Source: Raineya sp. (GTDB taxonomy: Bacteria > Bacteroidota > Bacteroidia > Cytophagales > Thermonemataceae). From it: a stretch of 64,000 nt of DNA. The position numbers and the translations under genes are program-made. Shown in pieces: positions 46,975-55,892 of the stretch. Location of the stretch: the NCBI GenBank assembly GCA_025454915.1, contig JALONN010000017.1, forward strand, positions 1 through 64,000. Direction: 5' to 3'. The notes under the pieces were generated by a model that was given only the letters and a program-made list of their open reading frames with translations, had not been told where the DNA came from and did no database searches. Each line of letters begins with the position of its first letter. Position 1 is the stretch's first letter.

Positions 46975-47761
46975 GTGGAAAATGGGTTTCAAAAAAGAAA
47001 AAATGAGGGCTTGGAAGTAACTTCCAAAAACACATTCTTTGGAATGTGCTCCAATCAAGAAAATCAAAAGGCTCTTTCCTCAAAAAGAGGCACTGACAAG
47101 GTATTTTGCAATAAAAGAAAATTTTTTGTTTAAATTTTTAAGTTGCGGCACTTTGGTAATTAAAGTGAAATAAATATAAAATATTGATAATAAGTAATTT
47201 ATACTGAAATATTATGAAAATAGGTATTGGCTTGAGAACATTTTTTTGACTTTGAGTAAGATTACAACTGAAGGTTTGAAGGTGAAGTAATCTTTTTCTT
47301 ACCAAGATATATCTTTTGAATGACACCCTTTTTTAGATATTTAGAAAGCCCTAGAGAAGACTTTTATATCAAAACCACTAAATACTCGTTTCAAAATAAA
47401 AGTGTTTTATAGAGTCTTTAAATGCCTAAATTTAAACCTGTCAAAATTTGAGAAATGTTTAGTTTAGTTTGTATAGCTGATGAACACTGTTTGAAGATTC
47501 TGGTTGGTTTTGAATGTTATTAAAATTTAGAGTGAGTAATTTTTGAGGAAATTTTTGTAAATGTCTTTGATTTTGAGTAACTTCACTTTTGATGTTACTT
47601 GTAGTACTTATTAAAAATTTGAAAAAGATGCTGTCTTCTCCAAGCATCTTTTTTTCTATATTTCTAACATTTTAACCTTTGAAAAGTAAATGATTGGATG
47701 TATATTTACTGAATAAAAATAATCATTCTTCTAACAGAGAATGTAAAAACCTTAGATTTTA

Positions 47762-48277
47762 GTGAAAAAATTACAAGAATTAGACTTTATCATAGATAAA
47801 CTAACAAAATCTATAGAAAATGCTGTTACAGGAGACAGTTTTCAAACAGAAATATCTATTTTAACAAAAGAGGATTTAAAAAATATCACCAAAAAAAATG
47901 GATGGTTATTTGACTGGAAAACAGAGAAAAAGAATGTTCAAAAAGAAATTTATAAACTAACAATTGTAGGAAATTCTCATATTATTCAGGGTATTATTAG
48001 TTTGGAAGTCAAAGAAGATCATGTTTATATGCATTTGGTTGAAAGTGCTCCTTTCAACAGGGGAACCTCAAAGGTGTATTTAGGTGTTTTAGGTAATTTG
48101 GTAGCTTTTGCCTGTAAACTTTCTTTTCAGAGAGGTCATGAAGGAAACGTTTCATTTCTTGCAAAAACCAAGTTGATAGAACACTATGAGCAAACACTTG
48201 GAGCTTCTCATTTTGGAGGGAGGGTGATGATTATTGAAACAAAGGCTGCTTTAAAATTAGTTCAACAATATTTTTAA
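47762..48277 (+). CDS. GNAT-like protein of a two-gene module
   Basis: This 171-aa protein starts at GTG 47762. The C-terminal half looks like a GNAT acyltransferase fold without a strong signature: YLGVLGNLVAFACKLSFQRG resembles the acetyl-CoA-binding strand-loop-helix, followed by FLAKTKLIEHYEQTLGASHF and GGRVMIIETKAALKLVQQY. The N-terminal half is helical. A 56-aa basic protein gene follows after 9 bp. This large/small pairing is the layout of GNAT-type toxin-antitoxin modules, but the order and identity are only suggestive. Confidence 0.6.
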   Translation: MKKLQELDFIIDKLTKSIENAVTGDSFQTEISILTKEDLKNITKKNGWLFDWKTEKKNVQKEIYKLTIVGNSHIIQGIISLEVKEDHVYMHLVESAPFNRGTSKVYLGVLGNLVAFACKLSFQRGHEGNVSFLAKTKLIEHYEQTLGASHFGGRVMIIETKAALKLVQQYF

Positions 48278-48286
48278 GATACAATT

Positions 48287-48457
48287 ATGAAAGGTAAAAA
48301 AATAGAATTGGTGGTAGATTATATAGGAGGAGAGGGTTCACTTACACCAGCAGAAGAGCAGGCATTACATCAATTTTTTCAGGAAAAAAAATTAAATGCT
48401 CAAAAGAAAGTTAAAAAAAGAATCATTTCTTCAAAAAAATCAATACAACATCTCTAA
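48287..48457 (+). CDS. Small basic partner protein
   Basis: This 56-aa reading frame begins ATG 48287 and ends TAA 48457, 9 bp after the GNAT-like gene. It encodes KKIELVVDYIGGEGSLTPAE, then EQALHQFFQEKK and a lysine-rich tail. The compact helical middle and basic end would suit a DNA- or protein-binding antitoxin. Its acceptance rests on spacing to the upstream gene and on the non-repetitive, coding-like composition. Confidence 0.5.
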   Translation: MKGKKIELVVDYIGGEGSLTPAEEQALHQFFQEKKLNAQKKVKKRIISSKKSIQHL

Positions 48458-48650
48458 ACATACATAATCAAGGTTGAGATGTTGGATAGGAAAATAACTA
48501 TCCACTAAAACCTGCTTCAAACATCTTTTTTAAAGGTTTTCATACTGAAAAAAAACGAAAATTGTTGATTCCTGCTTGGATCCGCACGTTTTTGCATACT
48601 TGTTTTTTTGCAAACCTCGAAATTTGAACGTATGGGCACATCATCTCAAG

Positions 48651-49097
48651 ACTTTTTCGGACTTTGTGGGGACTTTCACCATACTTCTGGGTACTTTCAG
48701 GGTACTTTCTCGATTTTTGGGCATACTTTTGGGGTACTTTGTAGGTACTTGTTGGATAGGTTTTTATCGAAAGTGCGAATAGAGCAAATAGAAGGGGTAG
48801 GCTTCTTTGGACTTGTTCAGACTTTGTGGGTACTTACTCAAACTTTTAGGGTAGATGTTCTAACTTGTTTGGACTTGTCAAGAAAAATCAAATACTTATT
48901 TGAAGTTGCAGGTAGATGGTGTGACTTTTGGGTCTACTTCTGGGATACTTGCTCAAACTTGTTTATAGATTTTGGATGAAAGTGTGAATGAAACAAATAG
49001 AAGTGGTGAGTTTGTTCAGACTTGTCCAAACTTTCTAGGCACTTGTTAGAAGAAACCTAATACTTATTCAAGTTTTCAAGATACTTGTTTAGACTTG
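48651..49097. repeat. Helically phased ACTT repeat region
   Basis: ACTT occurs at 48651, 48661, 48672, 48683, 48693, 48704, 48725, 48736 and 48747, then at 48811, 48821, 48832, 48842, 48863, 48873 and 48894, then at 48924, 48936, 48947, 48957, 49020, 49030, 49041, 49062, 49083 and 49093. Steps are 10 or 11 bp or multiples, an average near 10.5-10.6. Around each, GGGTACTTT or GGACTTGTT is common, so the ancestral unit is about 21 bp. Frames through it give low-complexity peptides and are not accepted. The gap 48458-49425 has no other gene. Confidence 0.7.
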
Positions 49098-49425
49098 TGA
49101 CAAGGATGTTTGAAGATCTGAGATGTTTGTTACAAGTTTGTTCTAGTTGATGGGTATATCCTGAAACTTTCTAATTGCAGAAGCAAGCACTATCATATAG
49201 ATGTATCATAAAAAAGTAAAAAAGCTGTCCAAATCTTACAACCTTTTGAAAAGCGTTGGAGCCTTGTGGTATTTTTGATTTCAACGTTTGAATAATTTTT
49301 GATAGAACTCTTTGTTTTCAAGGAGTTTTTTTTTATTTTTCTTGACTTATTATCTTACTTGATAAGCTTTTAAGTATTTTTTTTCGTACTTTTGTGCTTT
49401 GAATAACTATGCCAAGCTTATCCTT

Positions 49426-51135
49426 ATGAAAAGAACCTTATCTTTCTTTTTGGTTTTTCTATGTTCTTTGCCTTTGCTTTCCCAAAACCTTGATCAGGTT
49501 GGAAAAGATAAAAAGGCCATCAAGCTCAATGGAGGTATTTCCACTTCTCATATCTTCTATGCAGCCTCTGGACTTGAAAATCGTAGAAATCCCTATGATT
49601 ACTTTGTTACAGGAAATCTAGGATTAGACATTTATGGATGGAGTGCTCCTTTTTCTTTTACTTTCTCTAATCAACAAGTAAGCTTTCAGCAACCTTTCAA
49701 TCAATATGGTTTGCATCCCACCTACAAATGGATTAAAACCCATTTAGGCTGGAATTCGATGAGTTTTTCTCCTTATACCCTTGCTGGACATTTATATAAT
49801 GGTGTAGGTTTTGAACTCACCCCCACTGAAAACTGGAATGTGAGTGTGATGTATGGAAGGCTTCAGAGAGCGGTAACACTTGATACCCTTCAGCCCAATA
49901 ACCTGCCTGCGTTTAGAAGAATGGGCACTGGTTTGAAGGTTGGCTACAAACACCAAAAAGATGGCGTGGAACTCATTGCCTTTAGAGCTTGGGACAAAGA
50001 AAATTCCATCACAATTCCAGACAGCATTGGACTTGCCCCACAAGAAAATTTAGTTTTAAGCATTCATGCTACCAAAAGCTTTTTAGAAAAAGCCCTCTTG
50101 GATGTTGAATTTGCTTCCTCAGCCATCACAGAAGATTTGAGATCAGGCGTTCTTTCGGATTCTTCTTTTAAGAAAAATATTTACACCAGTTTAGGAGATA
50201 TTTTTAGACCTAGAACCTCCACAGCTGTCTATCATGCTTTCAAAAGCTCTCTGTCTTATCCCTTGAAGTTTATGACTATAGGAGCCACATATGAAAGAGT
50301 GGAGCCAGGGTATCGGACATTGGGGGCTTACTTTTTTAACAATGATTTAGAAAATATTACCCTGAATCTTTCCACCAAGATTTTCAAGAAAGTGAGTCTC
50401 TCAAGCAATCTAGGAACACAAAGAAATGATTTATACAATCAAAAAGCCTCTCAGATGAGAAGATTTGTAGGCTCAGTGAACGCCTCTACTGCCTTAAATA
50501 AAAAAATGAACCTGACTGCTTCTTATTCTAATTTTCAAAGTTATACCAATATTCGTTCTGTTTTTGACCAAATCAACCAGACCACTCCTTTTCAAAACTT
50601 AGATACCCTTCGTTATCGCCAAATTTCTCAGAATGCCAGTCTTTCTTTCAACTATGCCCTCTCTAAAACACAGGCAAGTAGTCAGATGCTCCTTGCAAGC
50701 CTTGTCTATCAGACTTCTAAAGATGAACAGGGAGGCGTTAATAGAAATACAGGCGTTCAGTTTTACAATATCAATGTAGCTCATAATTTAAGTCTATCTT
50801 CCTCAGGAGCTTCAATTGCCACATCTTTTGCTTTCAATCGCAACGAAACCTTAGGACAGGCTTCCACTACTTTTGGACCTAATATTGCTTTTTCAAGACC
50901 CTTTTTCAAAAAACAATTGAAAGCAAGCCTTTCGAGTGCTTTTAACAATGCCTATAGAGCAGGAGCTTTGGCTAACAGTGTATTAAACTTAAGATTATCA
51001 GGTCAATATACACTTTTAAAGAAACACAACTTCTCAGCTTCTTCGATTCTCTTGAGAAAAAATACTCAAAACACCTTGAATGCGAGTACCTTTAACGAAC
51101 TGACTGCTACTTTTGCTTATAGCTATAATTTTTAG
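49426..51135 (+). CDS. Outer-membrane beta-barrel protein
   Basis: I take ATG 49426, which places a signal peptide at the N-terminus (RTLSFFLVFLCSLPLLSQ); the upstream ATG at 49399 would add nine residues before it. The 569-aa protein is then almost entirely amphipathic strands with alternating aromatic residues (FTFSNQQVSFQQPF; WNVSVMYGRLQRAV; LTASYSNFQSY), ending in a terminal aromatic strand, FAYSYNF, typical of outer-membrane insertion. It is the first gene of a five-gene operon leading to a toxin-immunity pair and may act in surface display or transport of the large proteins encoded next. Confidence 0.8.
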   Translation: MKRTLSFFLVFLCSLPLLSQNLDQVGKDKKAIKLNGGISTSHIFYAASGLENRRNPYDYFVTGNLGLDIYGWSAPFSFTFSNQQVSFQQPFNQYGLHPTYKWIKTHLGWNSMSFSPYTLAGHLYNGVGFELTPTENWNVSVMYGRLQRAVTLDTLQPNNLPAFRRMGTGLKVGYKHQKDGVELIAFRAWDKENSITIPDSIGLAPQENLVLSIHATKSFLEKALLDVEFASSAITEDLRSGVLSDSSFKKNIYTSLGDIFRPRTSTAVYHAFKSSLSYPLKFMTIGATYERVEPGYRTLGAYFFNNDLENITLNLSTKIFKKVSLSSNLGTQRNDLYNQKASQMRRFVGSVNASTALNKKMNLTASYSNFQSYTNIRSVFDQINQTTPFQNLDTLRYRQISQNASLSFNYALSKTQASSQMLLASLVYQTSKDEQGGVNRNTGVQFYNINVAHNLSLSSSGASIATSFAFNRNETLGQASTTFGPNIAFSRPFFKKQLKASLSSAFNNAYRAGALANSVLNLRLSGQYTLLKKHNFSASSILLRKNTQNTLNASTFNELTATFAYSYNF

Positions 51136-51140
51136 AGCCT

Positions 51141-54100
51141 ATGAAACATCTTTCTCATATATTACGATATGTATCTTTTTTCCTGATCTGTTCTTTGCTC
51201 CTTGTGAACAGTGTCTATGCAGGCGAAGATACCACTACTTTTAAAAAGCCCCAAAATAACAAGCTCTATCAAGTAGGACAAAATAGGGATTTTAAAAATG
51301 TCTCTGAGGCTTTGAATTATTATGACTTTGCTCAAAAAGATGCCCTCATTGCCAATCCACTTGACTCAGGAAGTCTCACAGAGCAGGCAAGGGCTTATAT
51401 CAGAAGAGCAAGAGCAACCATGGCTAAAATTAAAAGTTCTGATGCTTTTACTACTATCACTAGTGTCAACCAGATTGCTAGTCTTCCGATGGGCATTCGT
51501 AAAACCATTGGAAATACAGATTACTCGATTGGTATTGATAGCATTGTCTTTACACCCAGCTACTCATACCTAGTAGCTTATATGATTATCAAAAACCCAC
51601 AAGATGGTTCTGAGCTTTATTTTGTGGCTAAAAATGTAAGAATCAATCAGGCAGGAGGCTTTGTAGGAACAGCCAAACTTGAACTGATGGCAGATTATCG
51701 TTTCAATTTGGGAGGAAATCCTCAGAGTGGCACCACTCAAATTACGTTTAAAGCAGGAAATACTTTTGCTGAGTGGGATTGTAGTGGCTTTAAAAGACTC
51801 TCAGTAGATGCAGAAGTACTTTTTTCAAGGGATTTGTTATTAGTTGAAAATAATCAGGGGCAAATTGACTCTACTCAGAGAGTGAAAGGTACATTCAAAG
51901 CCCAAATGGAAGACTGGAGTGATTTGATTGCCACAGTTAGTTTTACAACTCCTTTTCAAGCTCGAAGGCTCAAAGGGGTAGGATTTGTTGTGAAAGAAGC
52001 AAGCCTTGATTTGAGTGAGATTCATAATCCAAGTTCAGTAAACTTTCCAGCCAATTATCATGGAGAAGTATCAAACATAGAGCTTTGGAAAGGTTTTTAT
52101 TTAAAACGAGCAGAAGTAAGATTGCCAAGGCAGTTTAAAAAGAAGGATGGTGTAAACACCCCTGTAAACCCTAGTGATAGAATTACCTTTATCACAGAAG
52201 ATGTTTTGATTGATGAATATGGTTTTTCAGGGAAAATTACAGTGTTACGCCTGATAGCTCCTAAAGAAGGCTCCATGAGTAAATGGAGCTACTCGCTTGA
52301 TTCGCTGGGGGTTACTATCACTAAAAATCAACTCATTTCAGCTGGTTTTAAAGGAGAAATTGTACTTCCCATTGCTAAAGAAGAAACCCCTCTTGCCTAC
52401 ACATGCCTCATTGACCCTTTGAATCAGGAATATGTACTTGCCGTGAAAAATAGAGAGGATTTAGTCTTTCCTTTGTGGGGAGCTGGACAAGTAAAGATTT
52501 TTGAAAACTCACTTCTTGAAGTGAAAGTAGTAGATGGAAATTTTCGCCCAAGAGCCGTTTTAAATGGCAATATGAATATTGAAGTAGGTTTGAAAGCAGG
52601 TGCTTCTCTTTCTACTTCTGAGAAAGACAAAGTACGCTTAGCTGAAATTGGTTTTGAAGCTTTAGAAGTGAGAAGTGTAAAGCCCTATGTCAAAGTAGGC
52701 AATCTTTCCTTTGGTTCAGATGTAAATCAGGTGAAAGTAGCAGGATTTCCCTGTTCACTTGAAAATATTGAAGGCAAAAACTATCAAAATGGGATAGCCT
52801 TAGAAATGGATGTGGTGGTGAATTTTGTAGGAAAATCCAAAGGTAGCAATGGAGAAGCCAATGGATTTGGAGCAGAAGCTCATATTGTTTTACTTGGAGA
52901 ACCCAAAGACACTACTTCCACCCTTTCTTATCGTTTCAAGGGTGTTGAAATTAAAAGAGCCAGCATTGATGTGAATCAAGGTTCTTTTTCTCTTAAAGGG
53001 GATATTGCCTTTTTCAAAGAAGATGCAACTTATGGCAATGGTTTTCAGGGAAATTTAGAAGCTAGATTCCCAGCTGTAGAAAAAGTAAGAGTGTATGCCC
53101 TGTTTGGAAACACCATGGAGGGGATGCGTTATTGGTATGCTGATGCCTTGCTCACACTTTCTCAAGGCATACCACTAGGAGCTATTGAAATCAAAGGTTT
53201 TACAGGTGGAGCTTATTATCAGATGAAACAAGCCCCCAAAGGAGCAGAAGCAGCCCCTATCAACTCTCGTGTAGGTATTGCACCTTCAGGCATTCGCTAT
53301 ATTCCTGATGACAAAACTCACTTTGGCATCAGAGCAGGAATTGAAATTAATACAGCTAAATCTCCTCAAGCCTTCAATGGTTCAGTAACCCTTGAAGTAG
53401 CTTTCTTCAAAACAGGGGGAATAAGCAGAGTGATGCTCTCTGGAGAAGGAAACTTTGTCACTCCAGCCTTTTCTTTTGGGGTAGACAAACTCAAAGCCAA
53501 AGCAGCCAAAATTGCCCGTTATGCAGGTGATTTAGATGTAGCCATGGGTAAGATCCCAGGTACCAACTTTCAACCTGAAACAGTCAAAAGAATTAATGAA
53601 GGTATTCACAGATTAGATTCACTCTCAAAAGAGCAAGGAGCAGTCAGGGCAACCGTGATGATTGATTATGATGTAGCAGCCAGAACGTTACATGGTAATT
53701 TTCAGATATTTATTAATGCGGCGGGAGGGCTGATACAAGGCATTGGAGCAGGTGGTATGGCTGGAGAAGCTGTATTCCATGTAGCCCCCAGCAAATGGTA
53801 TATTCACTTAGGAAATCCAAGCCAAAGAATGGGAATACAACTTGCAGGACTGGCAAGAACTGGCTCTTATCTCATGGTAGGTCATGACATTGCTGACATT
53901 CCAGCACCACCAGACGAAGTCTCTTCCATTTTAGGTCAAATGAATCTAGCATTGGGTAGAGACATGAGCACTCTCTCTGATGGAAAAGGCTTTGCCATGG
54001 GGATGGATATTAGAGTGGATACAGGAGATTTAACCTTTTTAATGTTTTATGCTCGTTTTGCAGCAGGATTGGGCTTTGATATTATGCTCAAAAACTATGG

Positions 54101-55862
54101 AGAGGAGGCTGTCTGCGTGGAAACTCAGCAAAGAGTAGGCATCAATGGTTGGTATGCCATGGGACAAGCCTATGCCTTTGTGCTTGGGAAAATAGGTATC
54201 AAAGTAAATTTACCTTTTTATAATGGTAAAGTAGATATTTTAGACATTGCTGCTGCTGCCATTTTACAGGCAAAACTGCCGAACCCTGCTTGGTTTAGAG
54301 GCATTGTGGGAGGCAGATTTAATATTTTAGGAGGACTTGTAAAGGGTAGTTGCAAATTTGAGATGACCATTGGTAAACAGTGTACTATCCAAAATGCCAA
54401 TTTACTGGCAGGAATGCAGATTATTAGCCAATTAACCCCTGAAAATGAAGCCACTGGGCTTGATGTCTTCACAAGCCCTCAAGCAGTGTTTAATTATGAA
54501 ATTGGTAAAGAATTTGAACTCTCTGACCCAGAATCAGGCAGAATGCGTATTTTTAGAGTTAAACTTGAAAAGTTTGAGATAGTAGCAAACGGTGCAGTCA
54601 TTCCAGCAAGTACCGAATGGGACAGTGATAGAAAAACAGCTGCTCTTGTATCTCATGATATTTTACCTTCTGAAACTCAAATAAATGTGATTTGTAGAGT
54701 GAGTTTTGAAGAATTTATGAATAATACTTGGAAAGGGGTGATTAGTGGAGGAAAACTTGTAACAGAAGAAAAAACTGCTACTTTCAAGACATCCAAAGCT
54801 CCTGACTATATTCCTAATACAAACATTGCTTGGAGTTATCCAGTGGCAAACCAGCTGTACTATTTCCCCAAACAAACAAGGGAAGCATACATCAAACTCA
54901 AACGTGGGCAACCTGACTTGTTTGTGGCTCGTGATGAATGGAACCAAGAAATCAGAGTGAAAACAGGTAGTACTCCTGCCTTGAAGGCTGGGTTTGTCTA
55001 TGACAAAGATGCCAAAGAAATCCGTTTCTCGATGCCAGAAAATATACAAACGAGCAAAGTCTATACTTGGGAGATTGTAAACACCCCTGCTTATGCCAAA
55101 GATTCCATTAATAGCAATGTAAGTCAGGTGACCACGACCACTGGTACTACGGATAACAATGTGCAAATGACAGGGCAACAAGCGAGTGGAAGCTTAGTAC
55201 AACTCCAAGACAAAGCTATTTTCACTGCTTATTTTGCAACATCCAAACACTCTACATTCAAAGAGAAAATCAGCTCATTGAGTCTTTCTCAAGGATGGAG
55301 TTATCCAGTGCTCACTGGAGTCCATGAAATTGGGGTGAACATCACAGCTGCTGAACTTTTTGATAAGGCTGAAATTTTAGGAAATGAACAGAATGGAGCA
55401 TCCCCTTTGGTGCAAATGGAAGCAGAGTACAATACCTACTGGCACACTGGACTCTTAAATCCTATTGTCTATGAAGGACTTCCATATCCTAGTGTAGTCA
55501 TCACCAACAGAACGCCTACTATTTGGGGTGTTCCTCCAACCAAAGATATTGTGATTGGGCAGAATCCTAATAATAATGTGCTTTCAAACAGTGATGCCAT
55601 CGCAGGAACAACGCCACTCTCTCCTACTTTTGGCTCTTTTGTCTATCGAATGGCAATCAGTGGTTTTTATGACTATACGGACTTAAGAACACAGGCAGCA
55701 CAAGTAGGCTATTCTGCCAGTGGCAGTGCATGGATTAATAGGCTCTTAACCGAACCATTCCCTACTATTCAATCAGGCAATTATCCTGTGAGAATTCGTT
55801 ATGTCCTGCCTGGAAAGAATCAAGTCATTGCAGAGGAGCGTTTTATCATCAATAGACCATAA
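51141..55862 (+). CDS. Very large exported beta-rich protein of the TANFOR operon
   Basis: This 1573-aa protein has a signal peptide (FFLICSLLLVNSVYA) and no membrane span. It is strand-rich throughout and contains repeated glycine-bounded segments resembling an asymmetric beta scaffold. Residues about 1120-1260 (SDPESGRMRIFRVKLEKFEI; STEWDSDRKTAALVSHDI) look like an immunoglobulin-type domain. It starts 5 bp after the barrel protein and precedes the TANFOR protein. I know no biochemical function for this family. Homologues next to TANFOR-domain genes in Bacteroidota would be the test. It probably forms part of a cell-surface structure. Confidence 0.7.
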   Translation: MKHLSHILRYVSFFLICSLLLVNSVYAGEDTTTFKKPQNNKLYQVGQNRDFKNVSEALNYYDFAQKDALIANPLDSGSLTEQARAYIRRARATMAKIKSSDAFTTITSVNQIASLPMGIRKTIGNTDYSIGIDSIVFTPSYSYLVAYMIIKNPQDGSELYFVAKNVRINQAGGFVGTAKLELMADYRFNLGGNPQSGTTQITFKAGNTFAEWDCSGFKRLSVDAEVLFSRDLLLVENNQGQIDSTQRVKGTFKAQMEDWSDLIATVSFTTPFQARRLKGVGFVVKEASLDLSEIHNPSSVNFPANYHGEVSNIELWKGFYLKRAEVRLPRQFKKKDGVNTPVNPSDRITFITEDVLIDEYGFSGKITVLRLIAPKEGSMSKWSYSLDSLGVTITKNQLISAGFKGEIVLPIAKEETPLAYTCLIDPLNQEYVLAVKNREDLVFPLWGAGQVKIFENSLLEVKVVDGNFRPRAVLNGNMNIEVGLKAGASLSTSEKDKVRLAEIGFEALEVRSVKPYVKVGNLSFGSDVNQVKVAGFPCSLENIEGKNYQNGIALEMDVVVNFVGKSKGSNGEANGFGAEAHIVLLGEPKDTTSTLSYRFKGVEIKRASIDVNQGSFSLKGDIAFFKEDATYGNGFQGNLEARFPAVEKVRVYALFGNTMEGMRYWYADALLTLSQGIPLGAIEIKGFTGGAYYQMKQAPKGAEAAPINSRVGIAPSGIRYIPDDKTHFGIRAGIEINTAKSPQAFNGSVTLEVAFFKTGGISRVMLSGEGNFVTPAFSFGVDKLKAKAAKIARYAGDLDVAMGKIPGTNFQPETVKRINEGIHRLDSLSKEQGAVRATVMIDYDVAARTLHGNFQIFINAAGGLIQGIGAGGMAGEAVFHVAPSKWYIHLGNPSQRMGIQLAGLARTGSYLMVGHDIADIPAPPDEVSSILGQMNLALGRDMSTLSDGKGFAMGMDIRVDTGDLTFLMFYARFAAGLGFDIMLKNYGEEAVCVETQQRVGINGWYAMGQAYAFVLGKIGIKVNLPFYNGKVDILDIAAAAILQAKLPNPAWFRGIVGGRFNILGGLVKGSCKFEMTIGKQCTIQNANLLAGMQIISQLTPENEATGLDVFTSPQAVFNYEIGKEFELSDPESGRMRIFRVKLEKFEIVANGAVIPASTEWDSDRKTAALVSHDILPSETQINVICRVSFEEFMNNTWKGVISGGKLVTEEKTATFKTSKAPDYIPNTNIAWSYPVANQLYYFPKQTREAYIKLKRGQPDLFVARDEWNQEIRVKTGSTPALKAGFVYDKDAKEIRFSMPENIQTSKVYTWEIVNTPAYAKDSINSNVSQVTTTTGTTDNNVQMTGQQASGSLVQLQDKAIFTAYFATSKHSTFKEKISSLSLSQGWSYPVLTGVHEIGVNITAAELFDKAEILGNEQNGASPLVQMEAEYNTYWHTGLLNPIVYEGLPYPSVVITNRTPTIWGVPPTKDIVIGQNPNNNVLSNSDAIAGTTPLSPTFGSFVYRMAISGFYDYTDLRTQAAQVGYSASGSAWINRLLTEPFPTIQSGNYPVRIRYVLPGKNQVIAEERFIINRP

Positions 55863-55892
55863 CATTGTACAATGAGCATTGTTCAATGATAA

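Noticed and set aside
47138..47647. Two 62-aa minus-strand frames
   Set aside because: No start context, no homology-like motifs, A+T-rich chance frames in a long intergenic stretch.
48576..48979. Overlapping open frames (68 and 123 aa) in the ACTT repeat
   Set aside because: Both arise from the 10-11 bp phased repeat and give repetitive F/G/L/T peptides in two frames; neither has coding character.
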